From: an uncultured Lachnospiraceae bacterium
GTDB taxonomy: Bacteria > Bacillota > Clostridia > Lachnospirales > Lachnospiraceae
NCBI GenBank assembly: GCA_910584205.1
Contig: CAJUAA010000016.1
Coordinates: 14,842-78,841, forward strand
DNA: 64,000 bases
Reading direction: 5' to 3'
The translations under genes were made by a program, and so were the position numbers. Of this stretch, positions 26,191-35,113 are shown in pieces (the stretch's first letter is position 1; the number at the start of each line of letters is the position of its first letter). A model generated the notes under the pieces. The model ran no database searches, was not told the DNA's origin, and worked only from the letters and a program-made list of their open reading frames with translations.

Positions 26191-27151
26191 GCTGTTCGAA
26201 AAAGCGTCCGATCCCGTCCGCCATGCCTTCCGCCATCAGATCCTGGTAATCCTCCGACGCCATGTTCAGATCCTCCGTGGGATTCGTCATATATCCCATC
26301 TCGATGATCGTCACCGGCACGGACGCCCAGTTGATCCCGCTCATGGTGTCCGTCTCCCACACCCGCTGCTTCTTCGCCCCGGTTTTCTCCACAAACGCGT
26401 CCAGCACGCAGTCCGACAGCGCCCGGCTCTCGCTGTAGAGTCCCCCGTTATACGGATTGGACGATGTCTGGCAGATGGTCATGGCGCCGTTCACGCTGCT
26501 GTCCTCGGAACCGTTGGCATGGATTCGGATAAATGCGTCCGCGCCTGCGTCGTTGGCCACTGCCGCCCGTTCCGCATTGCTGATGTTCACATCATTGGAC
26601 GTACGGACCATGAGCACCTCATATCCCCGTTCCTTAAGGATCTCTTCCAGCTTCAGCGCCACCTGGAGCGTCAGTTCGTATTCCTTCAGTCCGGACGCCC
26701 CGCCGGACGTTCCGCCGGCAACTTTCGCCTTCGTCTCCGACGCGCCCGGCCCCACCGGTTCCTTCTCGGAATTTCCCTTCTGCTGATGGCCCGCGTCGAT
26801 CACCACCAGGCGGCCGCCTCCGTCTGCGGCGCCTTCCTCCGGTTCTGTTTCCTCCGGTTGCCCGTCCGGTCCTTCCCCGTCCTCCTGTCCGTCTCCTGCG
26901 GACATCTGAGATTCCTCCGTCCCGTCCTCCAGGGGCGCCTGGGCCTCCTCCGGCCCCTTCGATTCTGCTTCGTCCTCCGGCGAATCCGTCTCCCCATCCT
27001 CCGTGTCAGCGGGATCGGCGCCTTCCTCCGTTACGTCTCCACTCTCTTCCTCTGCTGCCGGTTCTGTCTCCGCCGACGCGGCCCCGCCTCCGCAGGCCGC
27101 CACCGACAGCGCCAGAAACACCGACGCCAGCAGGATTCTGTACTTTTTCAT
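26186..27151 (-). CDS. N-acetylmuramoyl-L-alanine amidase (Amidase_3), lipoprotein
   Basis: 321 residues: a lipoprotein signal with lipobox VAACGGG, an acidic Glu/Asp/Pro spacer to about residue 105, then a zinc amidase domain of the CwlD/AmiC type. Ligands and catalytic residues lie in VIDAGHQQKG, VRTSNDVNISN, FIRIHANGS and IIEMGYMTN. It removes stem peptides from glycan strands. CwlD with PdaA makes muramic-delta-lactam in spore cortex, and a PdaA-like lipoprotein is encoded at 2343. The spacer and lipobox suggest a vegetative surface enzyme instead; both remain open. Confidence 0.9.
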   Translation of the reverse strand: MKKYRILLASVFLALSVAACGGGAASAETEPAAEEESGDVTEEGADPADTEDGETDSPEDEAESKGPEEAQAPLEDGTEESQMSAGDGQEDGEGPDGQPEETEPEEGAADGGGRLVVIDAGHQQKGNSEKEPVGPGASETKAKVAGGTSGGASGLKEYELTLQVALKLEEILKERGYEVLMVRTSNDVNISNAERAAVANDAGADAFIRIHANGSEDSSVNGAMTICQTSSNPYNGGLYSESRALSDCVLDAFVEKTGAKKQRVWETDTMSGINWASVPVTIIEMGYMTNPTEDLNMASEDYQDLMAEGMADGIGRFFEQQ

Positions 27152-27187
27152 ATACGCTCTCCTCTCTTTGCTTCGTGAAACTTCTCT

Positions 27188-27398
27188 ATGCCATAAATAA
27201 AAGCGTCCAAACCTGCAGGCTCTCCTGCTGTCCGAACGCTGTTGTTTTTAGTCGGGGTACGGTATCCGTTTACGCGCCGACGAGCTGCCGCCCCCATTTA
27301 TGAGCTACCAAAATCTCCCACCTTCCGACAGACGGCCCTTCCGCTCTCTGCAGCTTTCAGGCGGTCCTGAATGAAAAACCCCGGTAAAACTTTCATGC
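27188..27398 (-). ncRNA. Candidate ~210-nt leader RNA or sRNA before the amidase gene
   Basis: Minus strand. A -10-like TATAGT lies at 27403-27408. The ~210 bases that follow have no gene but fold locally: CCGC/GCGG enclosing CTGAAAGCTGCAGAGA, GTCGG/CCGAC enclosing ACGGATACCGT, and a final hairpin with AGCGT/ACGCT and inner GCAGG/CCTGC followed by TTTTATTT, that is, an intrinsic terminator 37 bases before the amidase start. This could be a terminator-controlled riboswitch or a free sRNA. I looked for ydaO (c-di-AMP), T-box, FMN, TPP, M-box, SRP and 6S signatures and did not find them. Confidence 0.5.
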
Positions 27399-27530
27399 TC
27401 TTACTATACCATCTAAATATGTCCAAATTATGGGGATTCCCTAAACAAAACATAAAATCAGATCCGCATTCTTTATAAATCCTTCATCATCTGTTCTGCC
27501 CCGCCGGCATCCCCTCAGGACTTCCGCCGT

Positions 27531-27758
27531 CTACTTTGCCAGCTCCCGCAGTTCCTGCATAAGCTCCAGATCGGACTGCTGCACTTTGATATTCGCCGTC
27601 ATGGGGTCCTGGCCCGGTTTGGTCACCGTAATCTCGATGACCGTCCCCTCCTCGATACCTTTTGCGTACACAGCGCTTAAAAAGGCGACGAATTTGGGAT
27701 GGTTGTCCCTGAAACGGTTCTTTGCGCTCATAAGCTTCATAATTGCTGCCGGATTCAT
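27531..27758 (-). CDS. Conserved small protein, 75 aa
   Basis: Not recognised. 75 residues beginning MNPAAIMKLMSAKNRFRDNH, soluble, with a helix-strand pattern: a basic N-terminal helix, a strand VIEITVTKPG, and a C-terminal helix DLELMQELRELAK. The start at 27758 follows a strong AGGAGG; a longer reading to 27908 would add residues lacking such a site. Stand-alone, leftward. Confidence 0.65.
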   Translation of the reverse strand: MNPAAIMKLMSAKNRFRDNHPKFVAFLSAVYAKGIEEGTVIEITVTKPGQDPMTANIKVQQSDLELMQELRELAK

Positions 27759-27885
27759 CCTGAAACCTCCTCTTTTCCTGTCTCTGATTGTCTCATCATA
27801 CCACACCGTCTGTCCGGCATCAAGCCGAAAAATGAAGATCCTGATCCTGTCAAAAGTTCCGGCCCGGCCTCCCCCGGGACCTGCC

Positions 27886-28269
27886 TCATCCGATTGGGAG
27901 ATCCACATTCCTTACTACAAAAAACACCAGCAGCGACGCCAAAAGCAGCCGCATGCCCGCCGTTTCCCATTTCTTCCAGACAGTCCCGGTCCCCCGTACA
28001 TAATTCCACAGGGATTTCCCCAGTATCCATGCCAGAAAGGGGCTGAAGCAGAACAGGACCGGATGGCTGAAAAAAGCCTGCCGGACATTCCCTGCCGCCA
28101 TGTAAAGAAGCATATGCGTTACTCCGCACCCCGGGCATTTCCAATGAAAAAAATACCGGAACAGACATGGGATTCCCGTTCCGGTACTTTTTACAAAGCC
28201 ATAATAAACCGCCAGAGCAAGAGCCGCGGACAGCACATTTCTCAGACGTTTCTTCTGCACCTTATGCAC
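27886..28269 (-). CDS. DUF2752 membrane protein
   Basis: 127-residue membrane protein of the DUF2752 family. The diagnostic motif KCPGCGVTHM follows a first hydrophobic stretch; two more helices end the protein (FCFSPFLAWILGKSLW and LLLASLLVFFVV). Function unknown; the two cysteines could bind metal or be redox active. Its start overlaps the end of the DUF4234 gene by 8 bases, so they are translated together. Confidence 0.8.
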   Translation of the reverse strand: MHKVQKKRLRNVLSAALALAVYYGFVKSTGTGIPCLFRYFFHWKCPGCGVTHMLLYMAAGNVRQAFFSHPVLFCFSPFLAWILGKSLWNYVRGTGTVWKKWETAGMRLLLASLLVFFVVRNVDLPIG

Positions 28270-28627
28270 CTGCTTCGGACAGCTTGTTCAGTTCGTTCTG
28301 GATCAGCGCAAAAGCAGCCACATAACAGATCAAATACAGAATCAGGTAGAGCACTCCGCCGTTGGAAGCGGGCATTCCTCTGTCCGCCTTGGCTTTATCC
28401 AGCTTCTCACCGCATTTATATGCCCAGTACAGCCCATAGATCCCGCAGGTAATAATAACCAGCAGAAGCGCCATGACTCCGGAGGTTCCTTCCTCCCCTG
28501 CCGCGATGTTCGTGTCATCCGTCAGGCATACAAGCCAGTACAGGCCATAGATGCCGCAGGTCACAAGCGTCAATATGATTCCCAGAGCAATGCTGCGGTT
28601 CGGAACTGTCTGCCTTATCATCTCCAT
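28262..28627 (-). CDS. DUF4234 membrane protein
   Basis: 121-residue membrane protein with duplicated TCGIYGLYW motifs (residues about 19-28 and 60-68), the hallmark of DUF4234, and three hydrophobic helices. The cytosolic loop DDTNIAAGEEGTSG lies between the first two. Function unknown. It is the first gene of a two-gene unit with DUF2752; the pair also looks like TM2-type envelope proteins. Confidence 0.8.
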   Translation of the reverse strand: MEMIRQTVPNRSIALGIILTLVTCGIYGLYWLVCLTDDTNIAAGEEGTSGVMALLLVIITCGIYGLYWAYKCGEKLDKAKADRGMPASNGGVLYLILYLICYVAAFALIQNELNKLSEAGA

Positions 28628-28716
28628 AACACATCCTCCTTTGTAATTTATGTATGTATTTCATCTGTTCAATATACCACTTTTATATACCGGATGCAAT
28701 ACCATACCATACCACG

Positions 28717-30183
28717 TCAGTCCACCCTCCTTCCGGAATGCAGATATTCGCTGTACGCGATTTTCTCGATCATGAAATGGTTCCGGTCCGCACTGTACAG
28801 TTTCCGGTAAGTCATCACCTTCAGAAGGCCGCCAGAATCATCCAGCACCTCCGTCTCGATTTCCACCGGCAGCTCCTCGGCCCTGGTACCCCAAAACACC
28901 GCCCGCAGGCGTCCGTTCTCATACGTAACCTCCAGCTTTATGGGGTATTTCTCATTGTTGGCGATCCGCAGGTCCAGCGCGTCCCATGCGACCGCCGCGT
29001 CCATGCCGGCGTCCGCATAGCTGGACACGTAGGTGTGATTCCATCGCTCCGGAATCTCCAGCCCCGCATACAGCGCCGCCTCGAAAATCGTGGTGGACAC
29101 CTGGCAGATCCCTCCTCCGTACGCCTGGATGATCTTCCCGTCCAGTATGGCGTTGGCTTTGTAAAATCCGGTCTCCGCCGTCTGCTCCCCCACCGTGTCA
29201 TTAAAGGAAAATTCATCGCCCGCGTTCAGAATGATCCCGTTGCACCGTTCCACTGCCACGCGAATGTTGGCCCTGCGGTTTTCGCTGCCGCCCACACTGG
29301 TAGAAAATTCTGCAAGCACATTTTCGAACATATGTTCTTTTAAATCTTCCGTGCTGACCTCAGGCTCCGTATAAACCAGATCGATCTCCACGGTATCTCC
29401 CTCTTCCGCCGCTTTCAGCAGGCCGCGCAGCTCCTCCACATCAAAATCCGCTCCCGTGACCGAAGGAACGATCGCATACCCGTTTTCCGGGTCCAGCCTG
29501 GCGTCTGACGCGTCCCGGTGAATCTCCGCAAAAAGCTGATCCGGGTCCACCGGCACGGCTGCCGCCTCCACGGTCGGACAGTCGATCCTCTTTTCAAAAT
29601 TTCCCGACCGGACCGCTTCCCCAACCGCTTCCAGAAGCGCCTCTTTCTCAGCCGTCCTGCCGGATCTGCCCAGCGTAATGACCAGCCGTCCGTCCTTTTC
29701 CTCATAAGAAGTCTTAACCCCGGTATCCGCATCCAGCAGGCCGCTGTCTTCTACCGCCTTATGAAGCAACTCTGTGTCCGCCGCAGGCGGAATCACCAGC
29801 TCTCTTCCCACAGTCAGCGCTTCCAGACAGAAGATTCCCCGAACTGGAAACGGCTCCCGTCCCGGGCGAAGCGCCTCCGCTGCCGCCGCCCTGCTGTCAT
29901 ACGTCAGTGCAGCGCCCACATTGACCGGATATTCCTGCCCCTCAAAGAAGACCGAAAGCAGATTTTCCTGCCTGCGGGACTGCGCTTCCCGGTCCAGCGC
30001 CTGAACAGCCTCCTCCTCCGTCATGCCACCCAAATCCACTCCATTTACTTTTGTCCCTGTAAGCACCCTCTCCGGCCCGGGCACGGTGCAGAGCGCCATA
30101 TAGGAGACTGCCAGCGCCGCCAGTACGCCGACAAACCATAACGCCACCTTTCCTGATCGTTCTGATTTCCTTTTTTTCCTCAT
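28717..30183 (-). CDS. VanW family protein with PG-binding_4 domain
   Basis: About 488 residues. A basic N-terminus and one membrane anchor (VALWFVGVLAALAVSYMALC) lead to a putative peptidoglycan-binding_4 domain (residues ~60-300) and a VanW domain (~310-450) with FSTSVGGSENRRANI, NAGDEFSFNDTVG and YGGGICQVSTTIF, and a short G5-like end. VanW-type proteins occur in many Firmicutes without vancomycin resistance and probably bind the cell wall. The start at 30183 begins with RKKRKSER before the anchor; an earlier ATG at 30243 is less likely. Confidence 0.88.
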   Translation of the reverse strand: MRKKRKSERSGKVALWFVGVLAALAVSYMALCTVPGPERVLTGTKVNGVDLGGMTEEEAVQALDREAQSRRQENLLSVFFEGQEYPVNVGAALTYDSRAAAAEALRPGREPFPVRGIFCLEALTVGRELVIPPAADTELLHKAVEDSGLLDADTGVKTSYEEKDGRLVITLGRSGRTAEKEALLEAVGEAVRSGNFEKRIDCPTVEAAAVPVDPDQLFAEIHRDASDARLDPENGYAIVPSVTGADFDVEELRGLLKAAEEGDTVEIDLVYTEPEVSTEDLKEHMFENVLAEFSTSVGGSENRRANIRVAVERCNGIILNAGDEFSFNDTVGEQTAETGFYKANAILDGKIIQAYGGGICQVSTTIFEAALYAGLEIPERWNHTYVSSYADAGMDAAVAWDALDLRIANNEKYPIKLEVTYENGRLRAVFWGTRAEELPVEIETEVLDDSGGLLKVMTYRKLYSADRNHFMIEKIAYSEYLHSGRRVD

Positions 30184-30323
30184 TTTTCCGCCATCCGTTG
30201 TTTTGTTTCCTGATAAAATTCCACCATGCGGCTGAAATTTCATGATATGACGGCTTTTGAGATTCCGTTATCTGCGTCCCGCCGCCTTTTTATCATGCAG
30301 TTCTGCCATTATCGTCAACCGCA

Positions 30324-30354
30324 AAAAGAGATACCTGTTGCCCGGTATCTCTTC
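30324..30354 (-). terminator. Terminator after the HNH gene
   Basis: AGAGATACC and GGTATCTCT form a 9-bp stem; read leftward it is followed by TTTTTG. It separates the AT-rich HNH gene from the VanW gene. Confidence 0.75.
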
Positions 30355-30391
30355 CGGAGGTTTACAAAAAACACTTCCAAAAAACTAAGCT

Positions 30392-31354
30392 TCAAATATA
30401 TTTCTCAAGATTTTTTTTAAGTTCTGTGAATATAAAATTATAAGGATACCACCCATTTGGAGAAAGAATATCTTTCAATCTTTTTTCAGCAGTTGTATTA
30501 ATCTTCACAAGTTCATCAACTGACAATGACTCAATAAAAGTTACCTGCCTCTCCAGAATCTCTTTTTTACATTTCATGAACATTTCAAATCGACTGTCAT
30601 AGCATATCATCCCACAGGCAATCTGAATACTTTCAAACCCTGTTTTATTTAAAAAATAAGCACTGTATGTATTCAGTATAACACAGTCATCAAGAAGATT
30701 TTCCACATCCTCTTTGGTCGGGATCTCGCCTGCCATAACAGTAAAAATAAAGGTCCGATTATACGATCGGCCGTATAGCCGATAACTGTTCATAGCGTTA
30801 ATACAACCTGCTCTACTGTCTTCCACAAAAATACTGTCTGTGTCAAACAGTTCAATCAAAAAATTCCCATAACGCTCAAGAAGTTGATCGGATTCATTGG
30901 ATATCTCAACTTTTATTTTCACATATCCGGCAAAGACTTTCTTGTTATCAGATCTGCACTGTTTCCAGCATTTGAGCCCCTGTGCCGCATCCAGAAAGTT
31001 TACAATTTCCTCTTCTTCCGCCTTTTGATCGTCTACTTTGGCAACAATCTCATAGTGGTTCTGACGCTTTTGGATCTCAAATGCCTTTTCATTGGCTCTA
31101 AAGCACGGAAATCGGTCTGCTTTCTCACTATTGGTCTGCATGTGACAGCAAATCAGGTTATAATCTGCCGTTTTGCCGCCTTTTGACACCGGAAAAATGT
31201 GATCAACATTCCATCCGTATTTGCTGCCTCTGTCATTGTAGGCAGCTTTCGCCATCTCACGTCCGGCAAAATCAGTCGCCTTCTGCCTTTTTCCAAATTG
31301 TTTCACCCACAATCGCATAGCCGTTTCTTTGTTTAAATCCATAGGTTTCTTCAT
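30392..31354 (-). CDS. HNH endonuclease
   Basis: 320-residue protein. The N-terminal third is an HNH nuclease: DFAGREMAKAAYNDRGSKYG, then WNVDHIFPVSKGGKTADYN with Asp-His and the final Asn, and LICCHMQTNSEKADRFP. The rest (from about residue 95) has no recognised domain. No signal peptide. Codon use and base composition are clearly more AT-rich than the flanking genes, suggesting recent acquisition. No methylase or other partner lies beside it, so a restriction role is not supported. A possible alternative start is upstream, near an AAGGAGG at about 31410. Confidence 0.82.
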   Translation of the reverse strand: MKKPMDLNKETAMRLWVKQFGKRQKATDFAGREMAKAAYNDRGSKYGWNVDHIFPVSKGGKTADYNLICCHMQTNSEKADRFPCFRANEKAFEIQKRQNHYEIVAKVDDQKAEEEEIVNFLDAAQGLKCWKQCRSDNKKVFAGYVKIKVEISNESDQLLERYGNFLIELFDTDSIFVEDSRAGCINAMNSYRLYGRSYNRTFIFTVMAGEIPTKEDVENLLDDCVILNTYSAYFLNKTGFESIQIACGMICYDSRFEMFMKCKKEILERQVTFIESLSVDELVKINTTAEKRLKDILSPNGWYPYNFIFTELKKNLEKYI

Positions 31355-31605
31355 ATACCATACTTCCCTTTCCAGTGAAATGAAAAGTATAATTTGTATT
31401 AACCTCCTTAATAGAATTTCGCAAATACTCTGACCGGCACATGGGGCAACCCACTGCTGAAACCTCGAAGGGTAATCCTTATAACAGCTTGACTAAGGAT
31501 TTGCCAATCATCTTTTCACATATGCAAAAAGGAATAAGATTTGCTGCCTTCAATGTAACATATTTCGTGGATTATAGCAATAAGTATGATTATTCTAAGT
31601 CAGCT

Positions 31606-32139
31606 CTAAGTCAGCTTCGACAGAAAAATATCTCCAACCGTCACCGCATCCTCAATGGTCAGGTAATGATCGGCGCTTCGGCTCACCAGAAGCTTTCCGG
31701 ACGCTTCAAATTCTTCATCCGCCAGCCAGATGTTCAGCCGCAGGGGGTAACGAGGCAGAAACGGGAACACGGCGCACAGATCCGCCCGTCCCTTCACAAA
31801 TTCCGCCCCAAGCCCCCGGATCAGGCCGTCCTTCAGCGATCCAAACGGAATCATTTCCGGCGAAACATCGGTTCCGTCCGCCAGATCCAGATAATGCAGG
31901 AGCACCAGCTGATGCCATCCGGCGATTTCCGGCTGAAAAATGCAGTCCGGAAATGTAATCCGGACGGTTTCATGAAAACTCTGCACTTCCAAAGAAGAAT
32001 CTTCCTCATAAAAAACCGCACCGCTTTTTCGGGCAATATCCTCCGGTGAATGGAGACACACCCGTTCCTTCGCAGGCTGCAGCATCTGCTGAAACGCCCG
32101 GTTATCCTGCATTTTTTGACACCCTCTTTCCTTTTCCAT
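31606..32139 (-). CDS. DUF3786 protein
   Basis: 177 residues, soluble; recognised as DUF3786 from the central RITFPDCIFQPEIAGWHQLV and the later LPRYPLRLNIWLADEEFEASGKLL segments. DUF3786 has no established function. It is the last gene of the CooC-MoxR-VWA operon, 10 bases after the zinc-ribbon gene, which suggests a role in assembling or sensing a metal centre. Its 3-prime side abuts the AT-rich HNH gene, and the last residues could have been altered at that junction. Confidence 0.75.
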   Translation of the reverse strand: MEKERGCQKMQDNRAFQQMLQPAKERVCLHSPEDIARKSGAVFYEEDSSLEVQSFHETVRITFPDCIFQPEIAGWHQLVLLHYLDLADGTDVSPEMIPFGSLKDGLIRGLGAEFVKGRADLCAVFPFLPRYPLRLNIWLADEEFEASGKLLVSRSADHYLTIEDAVTVGDIFLSKLT

Positions 32140-32149
32140 ATAATTCTCC

Positions 32150-32344
32150 TTATTCTTCCAGAAACTCCTCCAGGCTTACGCCCTCCGGTATGACATATCC
32201 GCAGGCGCTGCATGCGCTCTCTCCCACGGTCACGCCATCCTTTAAGAATACTTCCAGCGCGTCTTCCTCCCGACAGTTCGGACAGTCGATTTCCAGAATC
32301 GTTTTCTTGTTTCTCTCATCCTGACAGTCTGCAAATACACTCAT
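32150..32344 (-). CDS. Small zinc-ribbon protein
   Basis: 64 residues with two CxxC pairs, CPNC (about 21-24) and CSAC (about 45-48), spaced as a zinc ribbon; the rest is acidic (SLEEFLEE at the end). Probably a metal-binding adaptor of the operon. The family is not named. It sits between the VWA protein gene (16 bases) and the DUF3786 gene (10 bases). Confidence 0.75.
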   Translation of the reverse strand: MSVFADCQDERNKKTILEIDCPNCREEDALEVFLKDGVTVGESACSACGYVIPEGVSLEEFLEE

Positions 32345-32360
32345 TTTTTCGTATTCCTTC

Positions 32361-34181
32361 CTATTCTTCTTCCAGCTGCCTGCGCAGATAGGCGCCTACA
32401 ATATGAGAAAAGTTACTGATATCCCGGATGTAGGCAAAATCTTTTCCGAATATCATCTTTTCCGTTGCGGTATCCTCATAATTTCCTGCGAAAATGCCCA
32501 GCACGGAGATCCCCAGGGCTCTGGCCCTGCGCACCTCGAACGCCGTGTCCTTCACCGCCGTTTCCCCGGTGTAATCCGCCGGGCTTTTGATTCCCGGCCG
32601 GCGGACGCTGACGTCGCACGGTTTCCCGTCGCTTAACAGAATCAGAATCTTATGAAGCTCCGGGCGCTCCAGCATGGAGTCGTAAGCGGCCCTCACCGCC
32701 AGCCCGTCCCGGTTGTCTCCGGACGCGCGGAATTCGAAGATCCGCTCATTTTTCTCTCTTCTGTCGTCGTAATCCCGAAAACGGTGCAGCACCGTATGGT
32801 TCCAGAAGGTACAGTAGCTGACTACCCGGTGGGGAATTCCCACCACGCTCAGGGCCTCGCTGATCATATAGCCCTGCACCGCCACCTGAGACTGCCTTGC
32901 CGCCTGAGAACCGCTGGAATCCAGCAGAAGATCCACCACAAATTCTGTGGAACCGGATACGATTCTTTTGTCAAACAGCTTCTCATCTTCCGTCCGCCCC
33001 AGCTTCCACAGTCTCGCCGGAGCCAGCTGTCCGCTGGTGGAACGGCAGAAATCCTCCTGGCTTCGCATGACCAGCGCTTTTTTCAGCGTATCCGCCAGCG
33101 TCATGATATTCCGTTTGATGATGCGGTTGTTTTCGTAATAATACAATCTGTTTTTCTCAAACTGGAGCTGGTTGAAGCGATACTGATTGTTGGCCTTTAC
33201 CGGGTCCTGCAGGATGCCGTCCGTATCGTGCAGAAAACAGTCGGTGTGGATTCCGGTACAGAGCCGGTTCCTCCTCTTTTCCTGTTCCAGAGGAGACAGA
33301 TAGTTTTTCCCATAGTTCAGCGCCACATATTCCTGTACCTTCCGAAGGGAGGCTTCGTCTATAATTTCACAATCTTCCTCTTCCTGTTTTCCGGATTTCC
33401 TCCAGTTCCTCTGCTGCTTCTTCGGTTTCTCCCGGATCTGCAGGCTCATCATGTCCTTGCCCAGCCCGGCCAGATACTTCTTGATGATGTCCTCCATCTG
33501 TTCGTCCGTCAGAAACTCCTGCCACGCGGCGTCCGACAGCGCCTGCGGAGGCACGTTCAGGACGGCGTCCAGATTTCCGTGCTGCTTTTCAAAGGATTGA
33601 TCGAAGATGGTATTGTAAATGTTCTCAATAACACGGATAATGTCCAGCGTATCCCCGGCCTGCTCCAGGGCCTTGATTTCCTCCGCCGTCTGCCGGACCG
33701 CATCCGGGATTCCTGAAAGCGCCCTGCCCAGATACTCCTTCATCATCACGACCTTTACCTGGCCGAAAAAGGTCTGGTTCAAAACCGACTCTTCCTGACT
33801 TAAAAGATCCCCGAAGGCCTCTCTTCGGATGTCGTCTGTCCCGGGACGTTCTTCCGCCATTTTCGGGTAGGCCGCCGCATCCACACAGAGCCGGGCCAGC
33901 TCCAGAAGCGGCTTTTCCTGTGCTGAAAGATACGTCTTCTTCATCATGTACAGCGCCAGCTCTCCCGAATCAAAGTACCGGGCAAACGCGCCCTGTTTCA
34001 TGGCGTCGTAAAGAGCCGCGGACCGGGATCTTAAAAATGCTTTCACATCCGGTTTTACATCCAGCGTATAGTCTCCGCTGATGGTCCAGAACAGATTGCG
34101 GATCCGGTTCTCGATCTCCAGACGATGATCCTCCGCCTGTTTCTCCCACATCCGGTAAGCACGCTCCTTCATACCCGTCAC
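32361..34181 (-). CDS. VWA-domain protein, NorD/CobT-like
   Basis: 606 residues. The C-terminal ~200 residues are a von Willebrand A domain with a complete MIDAS: VDLLLDSSGS (D-x-S-x-S), and ILLSDGKPCD. The N-terminal ~400 residues are helical and charged, as in NorD, CoxE and CbbO. Such proteins pair with MoxR-family ATPases to insert or activate metal cofactors. Start and MoxR stop overlap by 4 bases (ATGA), strong evidence of a partnership. Substrate protein unknown. Confidence 0.88.
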   Translation of the reverse strand: MTGMKERAYRMWEKQAEDHRLEIENRIRNLFWTISGDYTLDVKPDVKAFLRSRSAALYDAMKQGAFARYFDSGELALYMMKKTYLSAQEKPLLELARLCVDAAAYPKMAEERPGTDDIRREAFGDLLSQEESVLNQTFFGQVKVVMMKEYLGRALSGIPDAVRQTAEEIKALEQAGDTLDIIRVIENIYNTIFDQSFEKQHGNLDAVLNVPPQALSDAAWQEFLTDEQMEDIIKKYLAGLGKDMMSLQIREKPKKQQRNWRKSGKQEEEDCEIIDEASLRKVQEYVALNYGKNYLSPLEQEKRRNRLCTGIHTDCFLHDTDGILQDPVKANNQYRFNQLQFEKNRLYYYENNRIIKRNIMTLADTLKKALVMRSQEDFCRSTSGQLAPARLWKLGRTEDEKLFDKRIVSGSTEFVVDLLLDSSGSQAARQSQVAVQGYMISEALSVVGIPHRVVSYCTFWNHTVLHRFRDYDDRREKNERIFEFRASGDNRDGLAVRAAYDSMLERPELHKILILLSDGKPCDVSVRRPGIKSPADYTGETAVKDTAFEVRRARALGISVLGIFAGNYEDTATEKMIFGKDFAYIRDISNFSHIVGAYLRRQLEEE

Positions 34182-35113
34182 CCCTCGAAAATCTCCGCTC
34201 TCGTCCAGGAAGCGGGAATACGGGTGGCGGTCACGTCCTCCAGTATCTCCTTTTCAAACACGTCAAAGCTCTTGTTCACGATTCCCATACGGATGGCGGA
34301 AAGCGGCGACAGATTGGAACGAATGGCTTTCATGGATGCGATCATGCCTCTGAGATCCAGCGATCTGGCGGAAACCTCCCCATTGTAGACCTTCGCCTGC
34401 AGATCCAAAAACAGACCGGTAAACTGTTCCAGCGCCTGTTCCTTCACATCTGAAAAATGCTTTTTCAAAAGGAAACGAATGGTGCCCTCGTCAAGGGGCG
34501 GCATATCCACCACCAGAAAGCGGGATACCAGAGCTTCGTTCAGCTCCTTCGTCCCGGCGTATCCGTAATTCATCGTCCCGATAAAGCGCGCCGCCGGATG
34601 CAGCGCCACCCTGGCATACCCCGGGACGTCAATGCGCCTGCGGTGGTCCAGCGTCGCATGGAGCACGGAAACCGCATCGTTTTTTGCCATATTGACCTCG
34701 TCCAGGACGCCGAAGCCGCCGTATTCCGCGCACTGATAGACCGGGCCTTTGCGAAGCCGCACTTCGTTGTTGACGAAAGTATCCGTCCCGATCAAAGACG
34801 CGCTGTCCGTATTGACATGGAAAGAAATATCATAGGAAGGCCTTCCAAACAGCCAGGCAAGCGTCTCGCAGAGCACGTTTTTTCCGGTCGCCTTGGCGCC
34901 GGAGAGCAGAAGGTTCTCTCCCTGCAGAAGCGCTGCCATGGACATTTCCAGAATGTCTTTTCCGTAGAAAAGTATATCCGGAACGCCGATCCGCTCCTGT
35001 ACCTCCTCCGGAACCTCATACGTCTCCCGGAATTCCTTCACGTCATGAATCAGGCCGTCGTCAATGTTCTGCTGCTCCAGATAAGAAACCAGCAGCCGGT
35101 GATCTTCTCTCAT
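34178..35113 (-). CDS. MoxR-family AAA+ ATPase
   Basis: 311 residues of a MoxR/NorQ/CbbQ-type AAA+ chaperone. Walker A is GAKATGKN, Walker B is GVLDEVNMA, sensor 1 is FIGTMNYGY, and the arginine finger follows SRFLVVDMPP. These ATPases form hexamers that remodel metalloenzymes with their VWA partner. It overlaps the VWA gene and directly abuts the CooC gene. Confidence 0.92.
   Translation of the reverse strand: MREDHRLLVSYLEQQNIDDGLIHDVKEFRETYEVPEEVQERIGVPDILFYGKDILEMSMAALLQGENLLLSGAKATGKNVLCETLAWLFGRPSYDISFHVNTDSASLIGTDTFVNNEVRLRKGPVYQCAEYGGFGVLDEVNMAKNDAVSVLHATLDHRRRIDVPGYARVALHPAARFIGTMNYGYAGTKELNEALVSRFLVVDMPPLDEGTIRFLLKKHFSDVKEQALEQFTGLFLDLQAKVYNGEVSARSLDLRGMIASMKAIRSNLSPLSAIRMGIVNKSFDVFEKEILEDVTATRIPASWTRAEIFEG

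Noticed and set aside
27188..27398. ydaO (c-di-AMP), T-box, SRP or M-box element
   Set aside because: The class-defining sequence blocks that I know were not present, so it is left unassigned.
28717..30183. Vancomycin-resistance gene
   Set aside because: VanW-domain proteins are widespread; no van ligase, dehydrogenase or dipeptidase genes are near.
31272..31454. A 60-codon frame with a CPMC motif overlapping the HNH gene start
   Set aside because: It overlaps the conserved HNH N-terminus in another frame and lacks a ribosome-binding site.
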